Positions 1 through 7,158 of a DNA stretch of 64,000 nucleotides are shown here, in pieces. The notes beneath the pieces were generated by a model that was given only the letters and a program-made list of their open reading frames with translations, searched no databases and had not been told where the DNA came from. Made by a program: the position numbers and the translations under genes. The stretch spans positions 124,001 to 188,000 of the forward strand of contig NZ_LIXJ01000012.1 in NCBI RefSeq assembly GCF_001905795.1. Direction: 5' to 3'. Position 1 is the stretch's first letter. Each line of letters starts with the position of its first letter. The DNA is from Streptomyces sp. CB01580. GTDB lineage: Bacteria; Actinomycetota; Actinomycetes; Streptomycetales; Streptomycetaceae.

Positions 1-301
1 CTCGGCGCCGGTCGTCCAGCGCGAGACGGAGAGCGAGGAACCACCCCCTCCGGAGCCGGAACCGGGGCCCGCGCCGGAACCGGAACCGGAACCAGAACCG
101 GAACCGGCGCCCGAGCCCGCCGGCATCACCGCCGGGGGCCCCGCCCCGCCGGGGTCCCACCCCCCGGCCCCCGGCGGGGCTCCGCCCGTCGTCACCGACG
201 AACTGGTCCGGGCCCTGTACCCGCCGCTCAGCCGCCTGCTCAAGGCCGATCTGCGGCTGGAGCGCGAACGGGCCGGTTTCCTCATCAACACCAGGCACTG
301 A
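1..301 (+). CDS. C-terminal part of a proline/glutamate-rich protein of the contractile injection cluster (partial)
   Basis: The frame is open from the left edge to a TGA at 299-301, so the start lies outside the window. The visible part begins with a low-complexity stretch of repeated Pro-Glu dipeptides, then a Gly/Pro-rich linker, and ends in a folded-looking segment with LYPPLSRLLKADLRLERERA close to the terminus. It lies just upstream of the tail tube gene on the same strand, so it is probably a small accessory protein of the eCIS operon. I do not recognise a named domain. The charged C-terminal helix could be a docking element; that is inference. Confidence 0.6.
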   Translation, partial: SAPVVQRETESEEPPPPEPEPGPAPEPEPEPEPEPAPEPAGITAGGPAPPGSHPPAPGGAPPVVTDELVRALYPPLSRLLKADLRLERERAGFLINTRH

Positions 302-360
302 ATCGCCGGGCCCTGAGGCACCCGGACCCGAGCCACCCGGCACTGAAGCACCCGGCAGCG

Positions 361-460
361 ACGAGCAGCGATGAGCAGCGATGAGCAGCGACGAGCAGCG
401 ATGACCAGCGATGAGCAGCGACGAGCAGCGATGACCAGCGATGAGCAGGGACGAACAGCA
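361..460. repeat. Ten tandem 10-bp repeats upstream of the tube gene
   Basis: Ten consecutive 10-bp units, mostly acgagcagcg / atgagcagcg / atgaccagcg, fill exactly 361-460 between the partial gene and the tail tube start at 493. The last two units are degenerate. The period equals about one DNA helical turn and is not a multiple of three, so it does not encode a peptide repeat. A shorter degenerate repeat built on cacccgg lies just before it (about 318-356). Confidence 0.9.
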
Positions 461-492
461 GCCGCACCACAGGGAATTGAGAGGTACGTGCC

Positions 493-930
493 ATGGCCAC
501 CGCCCCGAACGAGGACCCCGCCGTCAGCGTCTGCTTCGTCGTGACGATCGACGACATCGAGCTCGGGTCGTTCAACACCTGCGACGGGCTGGGCTGTGAG
601 GTGGTGCTCGAAACACGGGAGGAGGGCGGCAACAACGGGCACGTGTGGCAGCTGCCGACCCGCCTGAAGTACTCTAACGTGAAGCTCTCCCGGCCGCTGA
701 CCAAGGAGACCGAGAAGGTCGCCCGCTGGTTCGCCACCATGACGACCGGGTTCAGCCGCAAGACCGCGCACATCGAGGCACGGACCGGGGACGGGCAGAA
801 GGTGGCCCAGTGGGGGCTGCTGGAGGTGGTGCCGGTCCGCTGGACCGGACCCTCCTTCAACCCCGAGTCGCCCAAGGTCGCGATGGAGACCATCGAGATC
901 GCCCACCACGGCTACGTGATGGAGGGCTGA
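493..930 (+). CDS. Tail tube protein (T4 gp19 / Hcp-like) of a contractile injection system
   Basis: The 145-aa product has the length and pattern of phage/eCIS tube proteins of the T4 gp19-like family: an early beta-strand segment (VCFVVTIDDIELGSFNTCDG), a central Lys/Arg-rich strand region, and a C-terminal VPVRWTGPSFNPESPKVAME segment typical of the family. It would polymerise into the inner tube that the sheath drives into a target. A purine-rich RBS (tgagagg) precedes the ATG. The next gene starts six bases after its stop, so the genes form an operon. Tube proteins of this type often occur as two paralogues; the other would lie upstream of the window. Confidence 0.88.
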   Translation: MATAPNEDPAVSVCFVVTIDDIELGSFNTCDGLGCEVVLETREEGGNNGHVWQLPTRLKYSNVKLSRPLTKETEKVARWFATMTTGFSRKTAHIEARTGDGQKVAQWGLLEVVPVRWTGPSFNPESPKVAMETIEIAHHGYVMEG

Positions 931-935
931 TCGTC

Positions 936-1751
936 GTGAGCGGTGCGGGTCCCATCGCGTTCAGCGCCGCCGGTACGTCCGGGGCCTCGGCCGCCGCGAA
1001 GGCGGGCGGGGGCGGCTTTGCCCGGCCCAAGCTGGAACACGCCTACCTGGAGCTGCGGACGCCGCCGACCGGAGGCGGGCTCACCCCCGGTGCGCCCTGC
1101 GGGCGGATCGACTTCCAGTTCAACCCGAAGGAGCTGAGCCTCACCAAGGCCGCGTCCTGGAAGCGGAGCCCTGCCAAGGGCGCCAAGAGTTCGGGCCCGC
1201 CCGAGTACCAGGGCTCGCAGCCCAGCAAGCTCACGGTCGAGATGTTCTTCGACGCGGGCGACACCCACGACACCCGGGTGGTGACGGCGGTGGAGCAGCT
1301 GTTCGCGTGCTGCGTGCCGACGAACGAGACCCGCCAGCAGCAGCGTTCGTCGCCGCCCTGGGTGGTGTTCCACTGGGGCGGACTGACCGGGTTCCCCGGA
1401 TACGTCAGCCAAGTGCAGGCGAAATACACCCTGTTCACCACGTCGGGCGTGCCGATCCGGGCCGTCTGCCAGGTGACGATGGAGGAGATCAGCGGCGAGA
1501 CGCCGGGACAGAACCCGACCTCGGGCGCCCTCGCGGCCCGCCGGGTCCACCGGCTGGACGCGGGCGACTCGCTGCCGTCGCTGGCCCAGCGCGAGTACGG
1601 GGACCCGGCCGCCTGGCGGGTGATCGCGGAGGCGAACGGGATCGACGACCCGATGCGGCTGGCCCCGGGGCGGCAACTGCTGCTCCCCGCGCTGGACGAG
1701 CTGAAGCGACTGGAGGAGGCGGAACGGGCCCGGGACGGGGGTCGGTCCTGA
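936..1751 (+). CDS. LysM-containing tube/spike adaptor protein (CIS tube-initiator type)
   Basis: GTG at 936 is chosen because it follows the tube stop by five bases and has ggaggg just upstream; it gives 271 aa. After a small Ala/Gly-rich N-terminus comes the beta-rich domain seen in eCIS proteins between tube and spike (IDFQFNPKELSLTKAASWKR region, then SKLTVEMFFDAGD). A LysM repeat lies at about residues 204-253 (VHRLDAGDSLPSLAQREYGD ... APGRQLLLPAL). In related particles this protein (Afp7/gp53-like) joins the spike hub to the first tube ring; the LysM is known for peptidoglycan or protein binding. The stop overlaps the next ATG (TGATG), indicating translational coupling. Confidence 0.85.
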   Translation: MSGAGPIAFSAAGTSGASAAAKAGGGGFARPKLEHAYLELRTPPTGGGLTPGAPCGRIDFQFNPKELSLTKAASWKRSPAKGAKSSGPPEYQGSQPSKLTVEMFFDAGDTHDTRVVTAVEQLFACCVPTNETRQQQRSSPPWVVFHWGGLTGFPGYVSQVQAKYTLFTTSGVPIRAVCQVTMEEISGETPGQNPTSGALAARRVHRLDAGDSLPSLAQREYGDPAAWRVIAEANGIDDPMRLAPGRQLLLPALDELKRLEEAERARDGGRS

Positions 1752-3796
1752 TGGCGCCGCCGGGTGTCGCGACCGCGCTGGTGGTGGAGTTCGGGGGCCG
1801 TCCGCTGCCGCCGAAGTTCGTGAACACGCTGGTCGAGGGGTACGTCGACGACAGCCGAACGCTCCCCGACCTGTTCCTGCTGCGCTTCCGCGACCCGGAC
1901 CGGGTGCTGCTGGAACAGGCCGGGCTGAAGATCGGCACCGAGGCCCGCCTGCTGGCCCGCGCGGGCGGCGACACGGCCCCGAAGCCCCTGCTGAAGGGGG
2001 TGGTCACCGCCCTGGAGGTGGAACTCGACGAGACCGGCACCTTCACCGTCGTACGCGGGCTCGACGAATCGCACCGGCTGTTCCGCGGGCGCCGGGTGGC
2101 CAGCTACCAGAACATGACGCTCGCCGACATCTGCGCCCAGGTCGCCCAGCGCGCCGGACTGAAACCGGGGAACGTGGACGTGGCCGGGCCGGTACTCGAA
2201 CACGTCGCCCAACCCAACGTCACCGACTGGGAGTTCGTCAGCGCGCTCGCCGAGGAGGCGGGCGTCCAGGCGTACGTACTGGACGGGCAACTGCACATCA
2301 CCCGCCCGGTGGAGGCGAGCGGCGCGCCCGACGGATCCGCCCGGGCCGACCGGGACCCGCTGGTCCTGGAGATGGGCAGCAACCTGCTGCGCTGCCGGGC
2401 CGGGGTGTCGTCCGCCGAGCAGGTCTCCGAGGTCGAGGTGCGCGGCTGGGACGTGAGGACGAAGCAGCCGCTCGTGGGGCGGGCACCGGCCGGGAAGTCG
2501 GCGACGCTGGAGCTGGGGGTGAGTGCCGCCGATGTGACCGCGCCGTTCGGTGAGGCGCGCTTCGTGGTGACGGACACGGCGTACGGGGCGCAGGCGCAGG
2601 TGGACCAGGCGGCGAAGGCGCTGGCGGAACGGATCGCCGGATCGTTCGCGGAGCTGGAGGCGGTGATCCGGGGAAATCCGGAGGTGCGGGCGGGCAGCGC
2701 GGTGGCGCTCAACGCGGTGGGCGCGCCGTTCGAGGGCCGGTACACGGTCACCACATCGCGGCACGTCTTCGACCCGGTGCGCGGCTACGAGACGTGGCTC
2801 ACGGTCTCCGGGCAGCAGGAGCGTTCGCTGTTCGGGCTGACCGGCGGAGGTCCGGGCTCCGGCACGTCCGGTGCTGCGGCCGGGGGCGGGGCACGCTGTG
2901 CGGGGCTGGTCAACGGGACGGTCACGGACACCCAGGACCCGGACGGCTCGGGCCGGGTGAAGGTGCGCTTCCCCTGGCTGTCGGACGAGTACGCGAGCGA
3001 CTGGGCGCGTACGGCGCAGTCGGGCGGGACGAGCGGCGGCGAGGCGTTCATCCCGGAGGTGGGGGACGAGGTCCTGGTCGGGTTCGAGCACGGGCATCTG
3101 GACCGCCCGTACGTCCTCGCCGGTCTGTACAACGGGAAGGACCGGCCCTCGCAGGGCAGCGGAGCCGGGAGCGGGGGAGCTGGCGCCGGCGGAAGCGGAG
3201 CAGTCGGCGGAGGTGGTGGCGGGGGCGGTGCGGGAGGCGGGCCGGGGGGCGCGGCCGGCTCCGTGTCCGGCCCGCCGGACACGTCCGGCGCCGCGGCGGG
3301 GTCCTCCGGGGCAGCCGGGCCCTCCGGCGGCACCCCGCTGGTCGACCCGACCAGTGGAGCGGTCAACCGCCGCTCGATCGCCTCCAAGAGCGGCAACCAG
3401 CTGGAGATCCTGGACGGCGCGGACGGACCGCAGGGCGTACGCCTGCTCACCGGCGACGGCAAGCTGAAGATCGACCTCGACCGCAGGGGGACCGCCATCG
3501 TCATCAACAGCGACGGCAGCGTGACCATCGAGGCCAAGCAGCAGGTGTCCATCAGAGCGGCCCGCGGCGTCGCGCTGGACGGCGGGCAGGGAGCGCTCGA
3601 ACTCAGCGGCGACAGCGTCACGTTGACGTCCCGCGGCGGGGTGCGGGTGGACGGCGGCAACGGGGAGGTCGAGCTCTCCACCGGCGGCACGGTGAAGGTC
3701 CGGGGCGCGCAGGTCGCCGTCGACGGAACGCAGCGCACCGACATCAAGGGCGGCGGCTCCCTGGCCATCAACGCGCCCCTGGTGAAGATCAATTGA
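1751..3796 (+). CDS. VgrG-like spike/hub protein (gp27-gp5 fusion) with a long glycine-rich linker
   Basis: 681 aa, starting at an ATG overlapping the previous stop. The N-terminal ~380 residues resemble the gp27-like hub of VgrG/Afp8 proteins. Residues ~385-467 form the gp5 OB-fold region (VTDTQDPDGSGRVKVRFPWL ... EVGDEVLVGFEHGHLDRPYV). Residues ~469-529 are an unusually long Gly/Ala/Ser/Pro linker including a run of eight glycines. The C-terminal ~150 residues are a repetitive beta-helix needle (KIDLDRRG, SVTIEAKQQVSIRA, GEVELSTGGTVKVRGA). It forms the trimeric spike carrying the PAAR tip. The flexible linker between OB fold and needle is atypical for rigid spikes and could carry or accommodate cargo (inference). 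Confidence 0.88.
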   Translation: MAPPGVATALVVEFGGRPLPPKFVNTLVEGYVDDSRTLPDLFLLRFRDPDRVLLEQAGLKIGTEARLLARAGGDTAPKPLLKGVVTALEVELDETGTFTVVRGLDESHRLFRGRRVASYQNMTLADICAQVAQRAGLKPGNVDVAGPVLEHVAQPNVTDWEFVSALAEEAGVQAYVLDGQLHITRPVEASGAPDGSARADRDPLVLEMGSNLLRCRAGVSSAEQVSEVEVRGWDVRTKQPLVGRAPAGKSATLELGVSAADVTAPFGEARFVVTDTAYGAQAQVDQAAKALAERIAGSFAELEAVIRGNPEVRAGSAVALNAVGAPFEGRYTVTTSRHVFDPVRGYETWLTVSGQQERSLFGLTGGGPGSGTSGAAAGGGARCAGLVNGTVTDTQDPDGSGRVKVRFPWLSDEYASDWARTAQSGGTSGGEAFIPEVGDEVLVGFEHGHLDRPYVLAGLYNGKDRPSQGSGAGSGGAGAGGSGAVGGGGGGGGAGGGPGGAAGSVSGPPDTSGAAAGSSGAAGPSGGTPLVDPTSGAVNRRSIASKSGNQLEILDGADGPQGVRLLTGDGKLKIDLDRRGTAIVINSDGSVTIEAKQQVSIRAARGVALDGGQGALELSGDSVTLTSRGGVRVDGGNGEVELSTGGTVKVRGAQVAVDGTQRTDIKGGGSLAINAPLVKIN

Positions 3797-3909
3797 CGTC
3801 CCGTACGGCAGCGCGCGCCCGCCGAACCGGCGGAGGCACCGACCGAACGGGCGGACACGGCGAAGAAGTCGGATACGGCGAACGAGCCGAGCGAGAGGAG
3901 CGGAGTTCC

Positions 3910-4203
3910 ATGTCAGCAAGCGCGGCGGCAGCCGCACGGGTCGGCGATCCCACCGGACACCCGGGCATCGTCGGACCGCCCGGTGTCCCGTCCGTGCTCA
4001 TCGGCGGGCTGCCCGCCGCCACGGTCGGCACCCCGCACCAGTGCGCCGCGCCCCCGCCCGCCGTGCACCCGCCGTCCGCGATCATGCCGCCCGGCAGCAC
4101 CACGGTGCTGATCGGCGGGCAGCCCGCCGCCCGGGTCGGGGACCTCGCGGGCTGCGGCTCGCCCGTCGTGTCCGGCTGTCCGACCGTGCTGATCGGGGGC
4201 TGA
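3910..4203 (+). CDS. PAAR-like spike tip protein
   Basis: 97 aa with the PAAR pattern of repeated short beta turns: ARVGDPTGHPG near the start, PSVLIGGLPAATVGTPHQC, TTVLIGGQPAARVGDLAGCG, and a terminal CPTVLIGG. The regularly placed His and Cys residues match the metal-stabilised tip cone that caps VgrG spikes in type VI and eCIS particles. ATG 3910 is preceded by gagaggagcggag. It directly follows the VgrG-like gene and leads the gp25 gene by six bases. Confidence 0.88.
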   Translation: MSASAAAAARVGDPTGHPGIVGPPGVPSVLIGGLPAATVGTPHQCAAPPPAVHPPSAIMPPGSTTVLIGGQPAARVGDLAGCGSPVVSGCPTVLIGG

Positions 4204-4209
4204 GCGGAC

Positions 4210-4623
4210 ATGGGCCAGCAGTTCATCGGCGCGGGCTGGGCGTTCCCGCCGCGTACGGACGCCACCGGGTCCATCGCCCTGGTGCGCGGAGAGCACGAGC
4301 TGGAGGAGTCGATCCGGCTGATCCTGGCGACCTCGCCGGGCGAACGGCCCATGCGGCCGGAGTTCGGCTGCGCCATCAACGACTACGTGTTCGCCCCGGC
4401 GGACGCGGGCACGGCCGGGCAGCTCGCGTACGAGGTGCGCCTGGCGCTGGACCGGTGGGAGCCCCGGATCGAGGTCACGGAGGTCGTCGTGCGCTTCGAC
4501 GAGGCCGATGAAGGAGTGCTGTACATCGACATCGGCTACACCGTGCGCGGCGCCAACGACCCCCGGAACCTGGTCTTCCCGTTCTATGTGATCCCGGAGC
4601 ACGAGGAGGTGGACGGCCGGTGA
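4210..4623 (+). CDS. Baseplate wedge protein, GPW/gp25 family
   Basis: 137 aa. The segment LEESIRLILATSPGERPMRP followed by EFGCAINDYVF is the diagnostic core of gp25-like proteins, the wedge component that contacts sheath and baseplate and whose EPR-type loop helps trigger sheath assembly (known from T4 and T6SS TssE). The C-terminal beta region (EVVVRFDE ... YIDIGYTV) fits the fold. The gene lies between the PAAR and baseplate J genes, as in other eCIS operons. Its 3' end is part of a 41-bp tandem duplication described separately. Confidence 0.88.
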   Translation: MGQQFIGAGWAFPPRTDATGSIALVRGEHELEESIRLILATSPGERPMRPEFGCAINDYVFAPADAGTAGQLAYEVRLALDRWEPRIEVTEVVVRFDEADEGVLYIDIGYTVRGANDPRNLVFPFYVIPEHEEVDGR

Positions 4624-4684
4624 CGCTGTCCGTTCCGCATCTGGAGGAGGTGGACGGCGCGTGACGCTGCCCAGTCCGCATCTG
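4603..4684. repeat. 41-bp tandem duplication across the gp25-J gene junction
   Basis: Two adjacent 41-bp units (4603-4643 and 4644-4684) match at 36 of 41 positions by eye. Each contains the end of gp25 with its gaggaggtgga ribosome-binding region and a GTG start followed by codons for a Met-Thr-Leu type N-terminus. The second GTG (4661) starts the real baseplate J gene; the first (4620) starts a short relic frame. Confidence 0.85.
4620..4664 (+). CDS. 14-codon relic leader ORF coupled to baseplate J
   Basis: The GTG at 4620 overlaps the gp25 stop. It reads 14 codons (MTLSVPHLEEVDGA) and ends in a TGA at 4662-4664 that overlaps the GTG start of the J gene at 4661. The peptide resembles the J N-terminus (MTLPSPHLDD), because the 41-bp junction was duplicated. 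It may only pass ribosomes from gp25 to J. Whether it is translated cannot be told from sequence. Confidence 0.4.
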   Translation: MTLSVPHLEEVDGA

Positions 4685-6619
4685 GACGACCGCCGCTTCC
4701 AGGGCCTGGTCGACGAGGCGAAACGGCTCGTCCAGCAACGCTGCCCCGAGTGGACCGACCACAATGTGTCCGATCCCGGCGTGACCCTCATCGAGGCGTT
4801 CGCGACCATGGTCGACCAGCTGGTCTACCGGGTGAACCGGGTGCCGGAGAAGAGCTACCTGACCTTCCTCGACCTGATCGGGGTCCGGCTGCACCCGCCC
4901 ACCGCCGCCCGCACCGACGTGACGTTCCGGCTCTCCGCGCCCCGGCCCGAACCGGTGCGGGTACGGGCCGGTACGGAGGTGGCGACCGTCCGCACCGAGA
5001 CCGAGGAAGCGGTCGTCTTCACGACCGGCGACGAACTGTCCATCGTGCCCTGCGAGTTCGCGCACCTCGCGACCTGGCCGACGACGGGCGACGCCGTCGA
5101 CCGCACCGAGGAGCTCGCGCTCGGCCGGACCGTCCCGTGCTTCGGGACCACGCCCGCGCCCGGCGACGCCCTGTACGTGGGTCTGTCGGTGGCCGTCCCG
5201 TCGGGCGTCGTCGTGCTGCGGCTGGACTGCGCGGTCGAGGGCGTCGGCGTCGACCCGCTGCGCCCGCCGCTGCTCTGGGAGGCATGGGACGGCAGTGCCT
5301 GGGCGGTCTGCGAGGTCGAGAAGGACGACACCGGCGGCTTCAACAGGTCCGGGGAGCTGATCCTGCACCTCCCGCGGGGGCACACCCCGGCCGTCGTCGT
5401 GCGCCGGACCGGCGGCTGGCTGCGCTGTCGGCTGGTGGAGGCCGAGCCGGGACAGCCCACCTACATGGCGCCCCCGGTGGTGCGCGGCGTCACCGCGTTC
5501 ACGATCGGGGCCACCGTCGGGGCGGTGCACGCCGAGACCGTGACCGACGAGGTGCTGGGCCAGGCCGAGGGCGTACCGGGGCAGAGCCTCACGGTGAGCC
5601 GTCCGCCCGTCGTCCCCGGCGACTTCGTCGTCGAGGTGGCCGATCCGGCGGGCGGCCCGCACGGCACGGAGTGGACCCGCGTCGACGACTTCGCGCACTC
5701 CGGTCCCGGCGACCGGCACATCACCCTCGACCCCAACTCGGGCCGGGTGGAGTTCGGCCCGGCGGTACGGGAACGGGACGGGTCCATCCGCTACTACGGG
5801 GCGGTCCCGCCGAAGGGCGCCACCGTGCGCGTGCGCGCGTACCGCACCGGCGGTGGCCTGCGCGGCAACGTCGCCCGCGGCACGCTCCGGGTGCTGCGCA
5901 GCGCCATTCCGTACGTGGCCCGGGTGGAGAACCGGCGGCCCGCGCTCGGCGGGGTCGACGGCGAGACGGTGGACAGCGCCCGGGTGCGCGGCCCGATGAC
6001 GCTGCGGACCCTGCACCGGGCCGTCGTCCCGCACGACTACGAGCTCCTGGCCCGCGAGGTCGCCCCGGATGCGTCCCGGGTGCAGTGCGTCCCGGCCGGT
6101 GGCGACGCGGATGTGGAGGCGGGCGGGGTGCGGCTGCTCGTCGTGCCGGCCGGGCGCAGTGACGAGCAGGGCCGCATCCAGTTCGACGAGCTGATCCCGC
6201 CCCAGCACACCCTCGCCCTGATCGCGGGCCATCTGGACGAACGGCGGCCCATCGGCGCCCGGCTGGTGGTCGAACCGCCCTACTACCAGGGGGTCACCGT
6301 GGTCGCCTCGGCCCAGGCCCGCAGGGGCGCGGTGCCGGAACGGGTGCGGGAGGAGGCACTGGCGGCCCTCTACCGCTACTTCAACCCGCTCAGCGGTGGA
6401 CCGGGCGGCGACGGCTGGCCGTTCGGGCGGCCGATCCAGTCGGGTGAGGCGTTCGCCGTACTGCAGCAGGTGGCGGGGGTGGACCTGGTGGAGGACGTAC
6501 GCCTCTTCCCCGCCGACCCCGTGACCGGACAACGCGGCGAACCCACCACCAAGATCGTGCTCGACCGGCACGCGCTGGTCTTCAGCTACGAGCACCAGCT
6601 CCGGGTACGGGAGGGCTGA
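4661..6619 (+). CDS. Baseplate protein J / gp6-like wedge protein
   Basis: 652 aa starting at GTG 4661, giving MTLPSPHLDDRRFQGLVDEA. The N-terminal segment CPEWTDHNVSDPGVTLIEAF is the hallmark of the eCIS/phage baseplate J (Afp11/gp6-like) family, and the body and C-terminal region (RPIQSGEAFAVLQQVAGVDL) agree. It builds the baseplate wedge ring together with gp25 and protein I. Length is normal for the actinobacterial form. It is followed after five bases by the tail protein I gene. Confidence 0.88.
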   Translation: MTLPSPHLDDRRFQGLVDEAKRLVQQRCPEWTDHNVSDPGVTLIEAFATMVDQLVYRVNRVPEKSYLTFLDLIGVRLHPPTAARTDVTFRLSAPRPEPVRVRAGTEVATVRTETEEAVVFTTGDELSIVPCEFAHLATWPTTGDAVDRTEELALGRTVPCFGTTPAPGDALYVGLSVAVPSGVVVLRLDCAVEGVGVDPLRPPLLWEAWDGSAWAVCEVEKDDTGGFNRSGELILHLPRGHTPAVVVRRTGGWLRCRLVEAEPGQPTYMAPPVVRGVTAFTIGATVGAVHAETVTDEVLGQAEGVPGQSLTVSRPPVVPGDFVVEVADPAGGPHGTEWTRVDDFAHSGPGDRHITLDPNSGRVEFGPAVRERDGSIRYYGAVPPKGATVRVRAYRTGGGLRGNVARGTLRVLRSAIPYVARVENRRPALGGVDGETVDSARVRGPMTLRTLHRAVVPHDYELLAREVAPDASRVQCVPAGGDADVEAGGVRLLVVPAGRSDEQGRIQFDELIPPQHTLALIAGHLDERRPIGARLVVEPPYYQGVTVVASAQARRGAVPERVREEALAALYRYFNPLSGGPGGDGWPFGRPIQSGEAFAVLQQVAGVDLVEDVRLFPADPVTGQRGEPTTKIVLDRHALVFSYEHQLRVREG

Positions 6620-6624
6620 CCGCC

Positions 6625-7158
6625 ATGCGCACAGGCGTGACCGGGCTGCCGACCCCGCACCCGCTGATCGAGCAACTTCCCGCGGTCTACCTGGACGAGG
6701 ACTTCCTGCGACGGTTCCTCGCCGCGCTCGACGACGTGCTCGCCCCGGTCCTGCTCGCCATCGACAACCTGCCCGCCCACCTCGACCCGCGCAGCGCGCC
6801 GGAGGACTTCCTGTCCTGGCTGGCCCAGTGGGTGGCCGTCGACCCGCACGAGGACCAGCCGGTCGAGCGGCGCCGCGGGGCGGTGCGGGGCGCGGTCGAA
6901 CGCCACAGCAGGCGCGGCACCCGGCGCGGGCTGGCGGAGGCGGTGTTCCTGGAGACCGGGATCGAACCGGACATCGTCGAGAGCGGCGGCACGGCGTGGT
7001 CGCAGACCCCGCACACCCGGTTCCCCGGCGGACCCCGGCCGTGGGTGACCGTACGGATCCGGGCCGAGCGGCCCGAACCGGTCGACCAGGTGCGGCTGGA
7101 GGAGCTGATCCGTACGGAGATACCGGCGCATGTGGGCTTCGACCTGGAGGTGTCGTGA
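6625..7158 (+). CDS. Phage tail protein I-like baseplate protein (gpI/Afp12 type)
   Basis: 177 aa from ATG 6625, with gggagggc just upstream. The N-terminus (LIEQLPAVYLDEDFLRRFLA) and the following helical part with DFLSWLAQWVAVD are typical of the tail_P2_I family, which pairs with gpJ in baseplate wedges. Its stop codon overlaps the GTG of the zinc-ribbon gene (GTGA), so the two are translationally coupled. Confidence 0.85.
   Translation: MRTGVTGLPTPHPLIEQLPAVYLDEDFLRRFLAALDDVLAPVLLAIDNLPAHLDPRSAPEDFLSWLAQWVAVDPHEDQPVERRRGAVRGAVERHSRRGTRRGLAEAVFLETGIEPDIVESGGTAWSQTPHTRFPGGPRPWVTVRIRAERPEPVDQVRLEELIRTEIPAHVGFDLEVS

Noticed and set aside
361..460. CRISPR array
   Set aside because: The 10-bp repeats are directly adjacent with no spacers; no cas genes are present.
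1043..3937. Very long minus-strand frame opposite the eCIS spike genes
   Set aside because: It is antisense to recognisable LysM, VgrG and PAAR genes; the translated product is an Arg/Pro-rich shadow typical of high-GC DNA.
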